A stretch of 64,000 nt of DNA, from the NCBI RefSeq assembly GCF_000344805.1, contig NC_020453.1, positions 8,200,166 to 8,264,165 on the forward strand, written 5' to 3'. Under the pieces are notes generated by a model. It saw only the letters and a list, made by a program, of their open reading frames with translations. It did not search any database and had not been told where the DNA came from. Positions 24,696 to 32,294 of this stretch are shown here, piece by piece (position 1 is the first letter of the stretch; every line of letters starts with the position of its first letter). The position numbers were made by a program, and so were the translations under genes. Source of the stretch: Bradyrhizobium oligotrophicum S58. GTDB lineage: Bacteria; Pseudomonadota; Alphaproteobacteria; Rhizobiales; Xanthobacteraceae.

Positions 24696-26009
24696 TCAAT
24701 TATCGTTGCGGTCGCCGTGGCTCCTGGTGAGCGGGACCGGACAATACGACCCCGCGGTCCGGCCGCTTGCCGGCCCGGGCCAATCGGTCGGGCAAGGCGG
24801 CTCGTCGGGCTCGGATGTCGGCGGCTGCGCGGCGCAATAGGACGCGACGTCCGATGGCGGCTGACAGTCGGACGGCGCGGGCACACAGCCTTGCGGCACC
24901 TGCTGCCGATAGACATCGATCGGCGCACTTTGTTTGACGGAGTAGAAGCAGAACTCCATCTCGCGGCTATTGGCCACGACCAGCATCGCGCCGTGTGCTC
25001 CATTGTAGCGCTTCTGGCTGCCGGGCTGCACCGGACAGCTCTTCTGATCGTACACATACGGATTGCCGCCCAGACCATTGACGAAATATGGCATGCCCTC
25101 GATTTCGAGGCGCTCATAGGCGTGTTCGTGGCCGGTCAGGATCGACGTCGCGCACCATTGCTTGAAGGGCCAGCGCATCCAGGCGCCAGGCGCATCCTCG
25201 CGCGCGGTGGTATAGGGCGGGTGATGGAAGTACACCAGTTTCCATGGCGCCTTCGATGCCGCGAGCGCGTCCCTCAACCAGCCCGCCTGCTTGGAATTGC
25301 AGCAGGTCCCATCCTGCTCATGATAGTCGCTGTCCAGCCCGAACAGTTCGACCAGCGGACTTGGCGCGACGTTATAGTAACGCCCCTGCACCGGCGGCTG
25401 CGTGTTCGGCGAATATTGCTTGAGATAGTCGAAGAAATCCAAATACGGATAGGGCGTGCCCCAGGCATATTGAGGATCCTTGCGCACCGTTCCCCAGTCG
25501 TGGTTGCCGAGGGTCGGGAAGAACTTCTTCTCGCGGACGAAGTTGCCGTAGTGATCCGCGATGTTGCGCTTGATGGTGCTCTTCTTGCCGCTGTTGTAGT
25601 TGTCGTCCCCGACCGTGATCACGAAGTCGACCGAGAGCCGCTTGCGCCAGCCCTGAACCATCCTGGAGACGACGCCTTCGCATTGATACTTGCTGTAGCC
25701 GAAATCGCCGATCACGACAAAGCGGACCAGATTCGGGTCGGGCGTGATGCCCTTTCCGCAGGCGGCCAAATCGCTCTTGACCGGCTGCTCGCCGGCACTG
25801 CAGCTGACGGTGCGGTACTCGCAGCAAGGACAGGTCTCTTTCGCTTCGTTGCGGGCGTCCGCAAAGGAGCGTGCATCGCCCGCCTGCTGGGCCAGTAGCG
25901 GTGCCGACGGCCACGGCATCAGGACGACCGCGGCGAGGAAAGAACCACGGAGGAACGGCGGGCATCTGACAAAGGTCGAGGCGATACGGCGCAACCCGTC
26001 CGGCATCAT
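24696..26009 (-). CDS. Exported purple-acid-phosphatase-like metallophosphatase
   Basis: A 437-residue secreted protein. GGGAGG precedes ATGATG, and a signal peptide (FLRGSFLAAVVLMPWPSAPL, then LAQQA) follows. The calcineurin-like metal motifs are complete: VVIGDFGYSKYQ, VGDDNYNSG, LGNHDWG, YFHHPPY and GHEHAYER, in the order and spacing of purple/tartrate-resistant acid phosphatases. Extra cysteines flank the domain (CPCCEYRTVSC and the C-terminal Cys/Pro-rich tail), suggesting disulphides outside the cytoplasm. The start overlaps the speD stop. In a cluster with two small-molecule kinases, an exported phosphatase could activate a phosphorylated precursor after export. That link is inference. 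Confidence 0.87.
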   Translation of the reverse strand: MMPDGLRRIASTFVRCPPFLRGSFLAAVVLMPWPSAPLLAQQAGDARSFADARNEAKETCPCCEYRTVSCSAGEQPVKSDLAACGKGITPDPNLVRFVVIGDFGYSKYQCEGVVSRMVQGWRKRLSVDFVITVGDDNYNSGKKSTIKRNIADHYGNFVREKKFFPTLGNHDWGTVRKDPQYAWGTPYPYLDFFDYLKQYSPNTQPPVQGRYYNVAPSPLVELFGLDSDYHEQDGTCCNSKQAGWLRDALAASKAPWKLVYFHHPPYTTAREDAPGAWMRWPFKQWCATSILTGHEHAYERLEIEGMPYFVNGLGGNPYVYDQKSCPVQPGSQKRYNGAHGAMLVVANSREMEFCFYSVKQSAPIDVYRQQVPQGCVPAPSDCQPPSDVASYCAAQPPTSEPDEPPCPTDWPGPASGRTAGSYCPVPLTRSHGDRNDN

Positions 26010-26491
26010 CAATCCCTCCCGCCTACTCGCCGCGGCGTCGCCGGCACGATCGGGCTGATCGCCGATTGATCGGCGGCGACCGCGGCATCGGCGGCCGGCG
26101 CTCCCGTCTCCAACTCGAGCGAGTGGCTCAAATCCGTGGTGCGAAGCGATTTGGTCATGAACGCTCGACTGACCAGGTCGACGACAACCGACGGATTGAA
26201 CTTCCGGCAGGAAAACACATCCAGCACGAACTGGCTTTGCAGCGGCCAGGTATGGATGGCGCAATGAGAGGTCGAAAGAACCACGATGCCGGTGACGCCG
26301 CCTTCGTCCTCGAAGGGCTCGCAATTCATTCGCCGGATGTCCTCTTCGACCTCGTAGATATGAGGGGAGCCCAGCGCGCGCATGTTGAGAGCTTCGACCA
26401 GATCGTCCAGCAGGCCCTTGATCCGAGACATGCTGCGTAGCCGGTCGGGGTCGCCAATTCCGACCGCCTTGATGTGCCGCCCGAGGATCAC
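26009..26491 (-). CDS. speD: SpeD-like pyruvoyl decarboxylase (AdoMet decarboxylase family)
   Basis: A 160-residue SpeD-family proenzyme with a GTG start (MILGRHIKAVG, the usual opening). The self-cleavage region reads STSHCAIHTWPL. The pyruvoyl-forming Ser (75), the following His (80) and the catalytic Cys (95, in DVFSC) are all at the family's normal spacing. Two residues are unusual: the Glu that normally precedes the Ser is Thr, and IHTWPE is IHTWPL. The C-terminal 30 residues are an Ala/Pro-rich tail. It should make a pyruvoyl enzyme: decarboxylated AdoMet for aminopropyl transfer, or a different decarboxylation, since some SpeD homologs are reported to act on ornithine or arginine. It is the first gene of the leftward operon. 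Confidence 0.85.
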   Translation of the reverse strand: MILGRHIKAVGIGDPDRLRSMSRIKGLLDDLVEALNMRALGSPHIYEVEEDIRRMNCEPFEDEGGVTGIVVLSTSHCAIHTWPLQSQFVLDVFSCRKFNPSVVVDLVSRAFMTKSLRTTDLSHSLELETGAPAADAAVAADQSAISPIVPATPRRVGGRD

Positions 26492-26867
26492 GTGGGCCCC
26501 CTGCTTAAATCACTGGTCTGGTTCCGGCCGCAATCAAAGAGCGCCCGCGAAATACACCGGCGCGTAGCTCTGTGTCGTCCGCTTTCGCCTGATGAAAATT
26601 CGGCCCGCGGAGACTGGGTTGTAACCTATAATATCTTCAATCTATGGTGTCTAGCTGTAATCCGAGCGTTTCTCAACCGATACGGATGTTGCGCCGTTGG
26701 CGGATGTGACGCTGCGACACCACGCGATCAGGGACATCTATTCCAATCAGTTTGGTTCCATCGATGTCGAGATCAGCCCGGTGTCGAACAGCCGCAGATG
26801 CTCTACCATAGCTGGTTGGATTGCTCGGAAGGCAAAGGTCGCGGGTTCGAACCGTGACCCGTCAGCC
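26492..26867. promoter_or_regulatory. speD upstream region with AT-rich core and tRNA-like scrap
   Basis: No gene is seen in this 376-base gap. An AT-rich island at 26617-26660, starting GGTTGTAACCTATAATATC, probably holds the speD promoter (transcribed leftward) and resembles the AT-rich island between the other two cluster operons. Nearer the right end, 26838-26860 forms an eight-base-pair hairpin with one G-U pair around GTTCGAA. Just before it, on the other strand, lies AGCTATGGTAGAGCAT. Both recall tRNA arms, but they point in opposite directions and no complete tRNA can be folded. Confidence 0.45.
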
Positions 26868-28064
26868 TCATCCCCGAATGGCGCCCGTCCGCGACTTCTG
26901 CAGTTCGCGGGCGACGATCAGCTTCTGCACCTCGGTGGCGCCTTCGTAGATGCGCAGGGCCCGGATCTCGCGGTAGAGGCTCTCGACGATCTCGCCCTTG
27001 CGGACGCCGCGGCCGCCGAACATCTGCAACGCGCGATCGATGACGCGCTGCGCGGTTTCGGTGGCGGCGAGCTTGGCCATCGCGGCCTCGCGTGTGGTCG
27101 GCAGCTTCTGGACGTCGCGGCGCCAGGCGGCGCGGTAGGTCAGCAGCGCCGCGGCGTCGGTCTCGGTGGCCATGTCGCCGAACGCGGCCTGGGTCATCTG
27201 CAGATCGGACAGCGCGCCGCCGAACATGCGCCGGCTGGCGGCGTGGTCCTGCGCCTCGTCGAGCGCGCGGCGACCGAAGCCGAGCGCGGCCGCGGCCACC
27301 GAGGCGCGGAAGATGTCGAGCGTCTGCATCGCGAGCTTGAAGCCACCGCCGGGCGCGCCGAGCCGGCGGCTCACCGGGATGCGGCAGTTCTGCAGCCGCA
27401 ACGTCGCCAGCGGATGCGGCGCGATCACCTCGATCCGCTCGGCAACCGAGAAGCCGGGATCGTCTGGGAAAACGACGAAGGCGGAGATGCCGCGTGCGCC
27501 CGGCGCCTCGCCGGTGCGGGCGAACAGCGTGTAGACGTCGGCAATGCCGCCATTGGAGATCCAGGTCTTCTCGCCATCGAGCACGTAGGCATCGCCGTCG
27601 AGCCGCGCCGCGCAGGCCATTGCGGCGACGTCGGAGCCCGCCTCCTTCTCGGACAGCGCGAAGGCCGCGAGCCATTCGCCGGCGCGCACCTTCGGCAACA
27701 TGCTGACGCGCAGCTCGGGCGAGCCGCCGAGCGCGATCGCGCCGGAGCCTAGCCCCTGCATGGCGAAGGCGAAGTCGGCGAGGCCATCGGCATAGGCCAG
27801 CGTTTCGCGCGACAGGCAGATCGCGCGCGAGTCGATCGCCGCGGCATCCGCGTCCGGCGCCACGACGGCGCTGTCGAGCAGCCCGGCTGAGCCCAGCGCG
27901 CGCACGATCTTGCGGCAGGCAGCATCGACGTCGCTGTGATCGACATCGTCGAGCGCGCCGGAACCGACGAAGCGATCGAGCCGTTCGCACAGCTGACGGT
28001 GACGCGGCTCGAAGAACGGCCAGTCGAGCCAGTCGCGGGGGATCACCTTGGCCGATGCACTCAT
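26868..28064 (-). CDS. Acyl-CoA dehydrogenase family protein
   Basis: A 398-residue flavoprotein. The FAD/substrate elements are visible: [31 protein letters not shown], the middle beta domain with [32 protein letters not shown], and the C-terminal [20 protein letters not shown], then [16 protein letters not shown]. It oxidises an acyl-CoA to the enoyl-CoA and passes electrons to ETF. The start chosen begins MSASAKV and has GGAGAGG six bases upstream; an earlier in-frame ATG sits at the edge of a palindromic operator. It stands alone, with operator-like DNA directly upstream, so it is probably induced by its substrate through a TetR- or MarR-type regulator. That regulator is not necessarily encoded nearby. 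Confidence 0.92.
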   Translation of the reverse strand: MSASAKVIPRDWLDWPFFEPRHRQLCERLDRFVGSGALDDVDHSDVDAACRKIVRALGSAGLLDSAVVAPDADAAAIDSRAICLSRETLAYADGLADFAFAMQGLGSGAIALGGSPELRVSMLPKVRAGEWLAAFALSEKEAGSDVAAMACAARLDGDAYVLDGEKTWISNGGIADVYTLFARTGEAPGARGISAFVVFPDDPGFSVAERIEVIAPHPLATLRLQNCRIPVSRRLGAPGGGFKLAMQTLDIFRASVAAAALGFGRRALDEAQDHAASRRMFGGALSDLQMTQAAFGDMATETDAAALLTYRAAWRRDVQKLPTTREAAMAKLAATETAQRVIDRALQMFGGRGVRKGEIVESLYREIRALRIYEGATEVQKLIVARELQKSRTGAIRG

Positions 28065-28082
28065 GATGGACCTCTCCGCCAT

Positions 28083-28104
28083 ATTATTTTAAGTATAAAA
28101 TAAT
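28083..28104. promoter_or_regulatory. Perfect AT-rich palindrome before the acyl-CoA dehydrogenase
   Basis: Nine-base arms ATTATTTTA and TAAAATAAT around an AGTA centre form a perfect inverted repeat, 19 bases upstream of the chosen start. In this GC-rich DNA such an AT-only palindrome is conspicuous and most likely binds a MarR- or TetR-type dimer. The binding protein is not identified. Confidence 0.65.
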
Positions 28105-28160
28105 TGGCAGCCGATCCGATTGTCAAGGCTCCGGCCGCGACGCGCCGGTGCCGCCCCCGG

Positions 28161-29174
28161 TCACTCCGCTGCCTTGCCGAGCTTGCCGAATGACCGCGTC
28201 GGCGCCGCAAAGCCGCAGGACGTGCCGTCGGTGACCCTGACCTGATCCTCCCAGGGCAGCCGGTAGGTGCCCGCGACCATGTCGTGCATGAAGCTGTAGG
28301 GACAGTCCATCGCGCCGCCCTTCACGGCGACATAGCCGCGATGCCAGAGCTGATAGATGTTGTTCTCGACGCCCCAATTGATGCGGGCCTCGCGCACCAG
28401 GTCGGGCCGCACCTCGGCGGTGATGATCTCGTCGGCGCGCCCCGTGGTGCCGTGGGCGAGAATGCTGCCGTCGAAATTGACGATCATCCCCTCCCCCATG
28501 GAATCGAACGAGCCGTCCGAGCCGCACATGCAGACATTGGCCGTCACCATCAGGTTCTGGAATGCGTTGGCCTGGTTGGTGAAGTGCCAGCTGTCGCGGA
28601 TCGGCGCGGTGTAGCCTGCCGTGCGGATCATGATCTCGGCGCCCTTGTAGGCGCATTCCCGCGCCATCTCCGGGAACATGCCGTCATGGCAGATGATCAG
28701 CGCGATTCTAGCGCCGCGCGGTCCCTCGATCACGGGAATGCCGATGTCGCCGGGCTCCCACGGCTCGACCGGGATCCACGGATGCAGCTTGCGATAATAC
28801 AGCTTGATGTCGCCGTGATCGTCGATGATCAGGCCGGAATTGTAGGGGTTGCCGTCGGGGTTGTGCTCCATGATCGAGAAGCAGCCCCAGATCCTGTTGT
28901 CGATGCAGGCCTGCTTGAACGCCGCGACCTCCGGCCCGTCGAGCCGGCACATGATGTCGGGATTGGTGTCCATCGACAGGCCGTGCAGCGAGTATTCCGG
29001 GAACACCACGAGATCCATGGTGCCGAGATTGCGTCGCGCCTTGCCGACCATCCAGACGATCTTCTCGGTCTGCCGCGCGAGGTCTTCCTTGGTCACCACG
29101 ATCGGCAGCTGGAGCTGCACCAGCCCGATCACGACGCCGTTGTCGGATTTGTTGAGACCGCCTAACCCATTCAT
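28161..29174 (-). CDS. Formamidase-like aliphatic amidase (nitrilase superfamily)
   Basis: A 337-residue carbon-nitrogen hydrolase that resembles formamidase AmiF along its length. The catalytic triad is readable: Glu in VVFPEYSLHGLS, Lys in YYRKLHPWIPVEPWEPGDIG, and Cys in LIICHDGMFPEMARECAYKG. The typical C-terminal NNIYQLWHRGYVAVKGGAMD is also present. It would hydrolyse a short amide (formamide or acetamide type) to ammonia and the acid in the cytoplasm. GGGAGG lies six bases before the ATG. It stands alone between the acyl-CoA dehydrogenase and a TetR gene. AmiE and AmiF are close relatives, so the exact substrate is not certain. Confidence 0.88.
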   Translation of the reverse strand: MNGLGGLNKSDNGVVIGLVQLQLPIVVTKEDLARQTEKIVWMVGKARRNLGTMDLVVFPEYSLHGLSMDTNPDIMCRLDGPEVAAFKQACIDNRIWGCFSIMEHNPDGNPYNSGLIIDDHGDIKLYYRKLHPWIPVEPWEPGDIGIPVIEGPRGARIALIICHDGMFPEMARECAYKGAEIMIRTAGYTAPIRDSWHFTNQANAFQNLMVTANVCMCGSDGSFDSMGEGMIVNFDGSILAHGTTGRADEIITAEVRPDLVREARINWGVENNIYQLWHRGYVAVKGGAMDCPYSFMHDMVAGTYRLPWEDQVRVTDGTSCGFAAPTRSFGKLGKAAE

Positions 29175-29307
29175 GCCGGACCTCCCTGATATCAGCCGCT
29201 GCTCGGGGCGTTGCCCAAGACAACCACGATTTCCCGAGAGCCGCGCGCCGATATTTCAGCCCGCCCGCTGCCGCTTGCGCGGGCAGATTCGGCTTATCGG
29301 TTCAGTA

Positions 29308-29871
29308 TCAGACCGCAGATGGCTGTTGCAGGCGTCGTTGGAACCGCGCCAGTGCGCGGCCGAACACCGCCTCGTCATTGGTGGCGCGCGCCAGCACCAG
29401 TGCGCCCTGGATGCCGAGCACCACCTCCTCGGCGCTGTCGGCCGCCTCCGCCATCGGCCAGCCGCCGCGCACCAGCGCATCGCGCAAGCCTTCGATCCAG
29501 CGCGTGAAGTAGCTGGCGATGGCGGCCGCGAAACGGTCGCGCGTCTCGTCCAGGGCAAACGCCCCGACGAGACAGATGCGCCGCCCGGAACGGAAGTAAT
29601 CGTCGACGCCGTGCCACATCCGCGCGATCGACTGCTCCGGCGGATCATGGCGCAACGGCGTAAAAATCTCGCGCTCGAACCAGCCGTCGACATGCGCCAG
29701 CACGGCACGGGCCATTTCCTCCTTCCCGCCTGGGAAGAAGTGATACAGGCTGCCCTTGCCGAGCCGCGTCTTCTCGGTGATGCGGCTGAGCGAAGTGCCC
29801 TCGAAGCCGAACTCACGGAACACCTCCGCTATCAGCGGGATGACGTCGGCGCGCTCGTTGAGCGTCCGCAT
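29308..29871 (-). CDS. TetR/AcrR-family transcriptional repressor
   Basis: A 187-residue regulator. The N-terminal helix-turn-helix is clear: FREFGFEGTSLSRITEKTRL, then GKGSLYHFFPGGKEEMARAV. The rest is the helical ligand-binding and dimerisation domain. It is 12 bases downstream of the DUF1348 gene and presumably co-transcribed with it. The tandem TGTACC-type palindromes upstream of that gene are the obvious candidate operators, giving autoregulation. The inducer is unknown. Confidence 0.9.
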   Translation of the reverse strand: MRTLNERADVIPLIAEVFREFGFEGTSLSRITEKTRLGKGSLYHFFPGGKEEMARAVLAHVDGWFEREIFTPLRHDPPEQSIARMWHGVDDYFRSGRRICLVGAFALDETRDRFAAAIASYFTRWIEGLRDALVRGGWPMAEAADSAEEVVLGIQGALVLARATNDEAVFGRALARFQRRLQQPSAV

Positions 29872-29883
29872 CGCGCTCCCCGC

Positions 29884-30345
29884 CTACAGCCCCAGTTCGC
29901 TCAGTCCGGGATGATCGTCGGGCCGGCGGCCCAGCGGCCAGTGAAACTTGCGCTCGCTCTGCTTGATCGGCAGGTCGTTGATGCAGGCATAGCGGCGCTG
30001 CATCAGCCCTTGGGCATCGAACTCCCAGTTCTCGTTGCCGTAGGACCGAAACCAGTTGCCACTGTCGTCATGCCATTCATAGGCGAAGCGCACCGCGATC
30101 CGATTGTCGCTGTGGGCCCAGATCTCCTTGATCAGGCGGTAGTCGAGCTCCTTTGCCCATTTGCGGCTGAGGAAGGCGACGATCTCGGCACGGCCGGTGA
30201 CGAACTCGGCGCGATTCCGCCATCGGCTGTCCGGCGTGTAGACCAGCGACACGCGCTCGGGATCGCGGCTGTTCCAGCCGTCTTCGGCCACGCGCACCTT
30301 CTTGGTGGCGGTCTCCAATGTGAAGGGCGGGGCAAGCACGGTCAT
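29884..30345 (-). CDS. DUF1348 (NTF2-like) protein
   Basis: A 153-residue NTF2-fold protein. [20 protein letters not shown] and [20 protein letters not shown] open the cone-shaped fold, and [20 protein letters not shown], then [20 protein letters not shown], are typical of the DUF1348 family. Function is not established; such proteins bind or convert small hydrophobic compounds and are commonly under TetR control. The chosen ATG has GGGAG eight bases upstream. It heads a two-gene operon with the TetR regulator and has operator-like repeats before it. Confidence 0.85.
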   Translation of the reverse strand: MTVLAPPFTLETATKKVRVAEDGWNSRDPERVSLVYTPDSRWRNRAEFVTGRAEIVAFLSRKWAKELDYRLIKEIWAHSDNRIAVRFAYEWHDDSGNWFRSYGNENWEFDAQGLMQRRYACINDLPIKQSERKFHWPLGRRPDDHPGLSELGL

Positions 30346-30360
30346 GACAACGTCTCCCTT

Positions 30361-30395
30361 TGTACCACTTCGTATATCTTGTACCATTCGGTACA
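30361..30395. promoter_or_regulatory. Tandem TetR-type operator repeats
   Basis: TGTACCATTCGGTACA (30380-30395) is a perfect six-base-arm palindrome. TGTACCACTTCGTATA (30361-30376) is a degraded copy 19 bases away. Both sit just upstream of the DUF1348-TetR operon, so the adjacent TetR protein probably binds here as two dimers. Confidence 0.65.
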
Positions 30396-30624
30396 CCGCC
30401 GTCAAGACATACCTTTCCTTTGCCTGACGCACTCTCGTCCGGAGGCGACGCAGGGCGCTCACCGGCTATGACTGAGCTGCCGGCACGGTGCGCATCTACC
30501 AATCTGCGTGCTGCGACGGTCAGCACGCTTGTGTGCTCAACGGAAATTCGATGATCTGCTAAGGGAACCGGCCGCGCCGCGGGGGCGCCGTGCAGGCCGG
30601 TCGTACGGTTGGGGATGTCTGGAC

Positions 30625-32214
30625 ATGTCGATGCTCACGCCGCATGGCGAGTGCCTGCTATGGCTGCCTGAATTGATCTGGGTGAACGCCATCTCGGACG
30701 TCCTCATCTCCATCGCCTTCTTCACCATCGCATTCGTCCTCGGCTTCATCGTCTATCGTCGCCGCGACTTTCAGTTCAGCTACATTTTCTGGGCTTTCGC
30801 CCTGTGGGTCTCCGTCTGCGGGATGACGCGACTGATCGAGGTCCTCACGATCTGGATCCCTGCCTACACGCTCGAGGCTGCCACGAAAGGCTTCCTGGCG
30901 TTCATGTCGGTCGGCATCGCCGCGGCGCTGATGCTGATGCTGCCGCGGGTGCTGACGATGCCGTCGCGCGCCCAGTTGCGGACGGCCTATGCGCAGCTCG
31001 AGGAGGAGACGCGGCAGCGGCGCAGCGCCGAAGCGATGGTCAGGCGCTTCCAGGAGATCGAGGCCACCGAGGCGCAGGTGCGCCAGGCGCAGAAGATGGA
31101 AGCCATCGGCCAACTGACCGGCGGCGTCGCCCACGACTTCAACAACATCCTGACCGTGATCACCGGCACGATCGAGATCCTGGCAGACGCCGTCAAGGAC
31201 CGTCCGCAACTGGTGCAGATCACCAGCCTCATCAACTCGGCGGCCGCGCGCGGCGCGGACCTGACCAAGCATCTGCTGGCTTTCGCCCGCAGGCAGCCGC
31301 TGCAGCCGCGCAGCGTCGACATCAACGGCATGGTGGTCGACACCGCCCGCCTGCTGCGGCGGACGCTCGGCGAGCAGATCGAAATCGAATCCATGCTGGC
31401 GCACGATTCCGCGCCGGCGATGATCGACCCCAGCCAGTTGTCGACCGCGATACTGAACCTGGCACTCAACGCCCGCGACGCGATGCCCGAGGGCGGCAAG
31501 CTGACCTTGGAAACCAAGAACGTGCTGCTCGACAGCGCCTATGCGCGCATGAATCCGGAAGTGATTCCGGGCAACTACGTCATGATCGCGGTCAGCGACA
31601 CCGGCGAAGGCATTCCCGCCAATCTGCTCGACAAGGTATTCGAGCCGTTCTTCACCACCAAGGACGTCGGCAAGGGCGTTGGCCTCGGGCTCAGCATGGT
31701 CTACGGCTTCGTCAAGCAGTCCAATGGGCATATCAAGATCTACAGCGAGCCCGGGCACGGCACCTCGGTCAAGCTCTATCTGCCGCAGGCCACCGCTGAC
31801 GCCGACGCGCTGCTCTCCGAGACCAATACCGTCGGAATGGAACGCGGCGACGAATCCATCCTCATCGTGGAGGACGATTCGCTGGTGCGCGAATACGTCG
31901 TCGCCCAGATCAAGCGGCTCGGATACACCACGCTGGCCGCGAGCAAGGCCGACGAGGCGCTGGCGCTCATCGACAGCCCGGTGCGCATCGATCTGCTGTT
32001 CACCGATATCATCATGCCCGGCGGCATGAACGGCCGTCAGCTCGCGATCGAGGCGCTGAAGCGGCGCCCGACCCTCAAGGTGCTGTATACGTCCGGCTAT
32101 ACGGAGAACGCGATCGTGCATCACGGCCGGCTCGACGCCGGCGTGCTGCTGCTCACCAAGCCGTATCAGAGCGCCGATCTCGCCCGCATGATCCGGACGG
32201 CGCTGAACTCTTGA
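30625..32214 (+). CDS. Hybrid histidine kinase with ethylene-receptor-like membrane sensor
   Basis: A 529-residue hybrid kinase. The N-terminal 130 residues carry three membrane helices that align with the plant ETR1 ethylene-binding domain from the first residue: PELIWVNAISDVLISIAFFT and WVSVCGMTRLIEVLTIWIPA. Asp25 and the copper-ligand Cys65 are kept, but Tyr32 is Phe and the second copper ligand His69 is Arg. A coiled linker follows, then the histidine box GQLTGGVAHDFNNILTVITG, the ATPase boxes (ILNLALNARDAMPEGG, VSDTGEGIP, GVGLGLSMVYGF) and a receiver domain (ILIVEDDSLVRE, FTDIIMPGG, LTKPYQS). The exact match of residue numbers with ETR1 supports this ATG over the upstream one. Confidence 0.9.
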   Translation: MSMLTPHGECLLWLPELIWVNAISDVLISIAFFTIAFVLGFIVYRRRDFQFSYIFWAFALWVSVCGMTRLIEVLTIWIPAYTLEAATKGFLAFMSVGIAAALMLMLPRVLTMPSRAQLRTAYAQLEEETRQRRSAEAMVRRFQEIEATEAQVRQAQKMEAIGQLTGGVAHDFNNILTVITGTIEILADAVKDRPQLVQITSLINSAAARGADLTKHLLAFARRQPLQPRSVDINGMVVDTARLLRRTLGEQIEIESMLAHDSAPAMIDPSQLSTAILNLALNARDAMPEGGKLTLETKNVLLDSAYARMNPEVIPGNYVMIAVSDTGEGIPANLLDKVFEPFFTTKDVGKGVGLGLSMVYGFVKQSNGHIKIYSEPGHGTSVKLYLPQATADADALLSETNTVGMERGDESILIVEDDSLVREYVVAQIKRLGYTTLAASKADEALALIDSPVRIDLLFTDIIMPGGMNGRQLAIEALKRRPTLKVLYTSGYTENAIVHHGRLDAGVLLLTKPYQSADLARMIRTALNS

Positions 32215-32294
32215 ACCGCATGCACGTGATCCGCCTTGCGGATCGGCGCGTTACCCTCACGGCGATCGCACCGATGCAAGGCTGAGACACGTGA

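Noticed and set aside
26790..26870. A complete tRNA gene near the T-arm-like hairpin
   Set aside because: The T-arm-like stem cannot be paired in the standard register, no acceptor stem or anticodon arm folds around it, and the D-arm-like piece is on the opposite strand.
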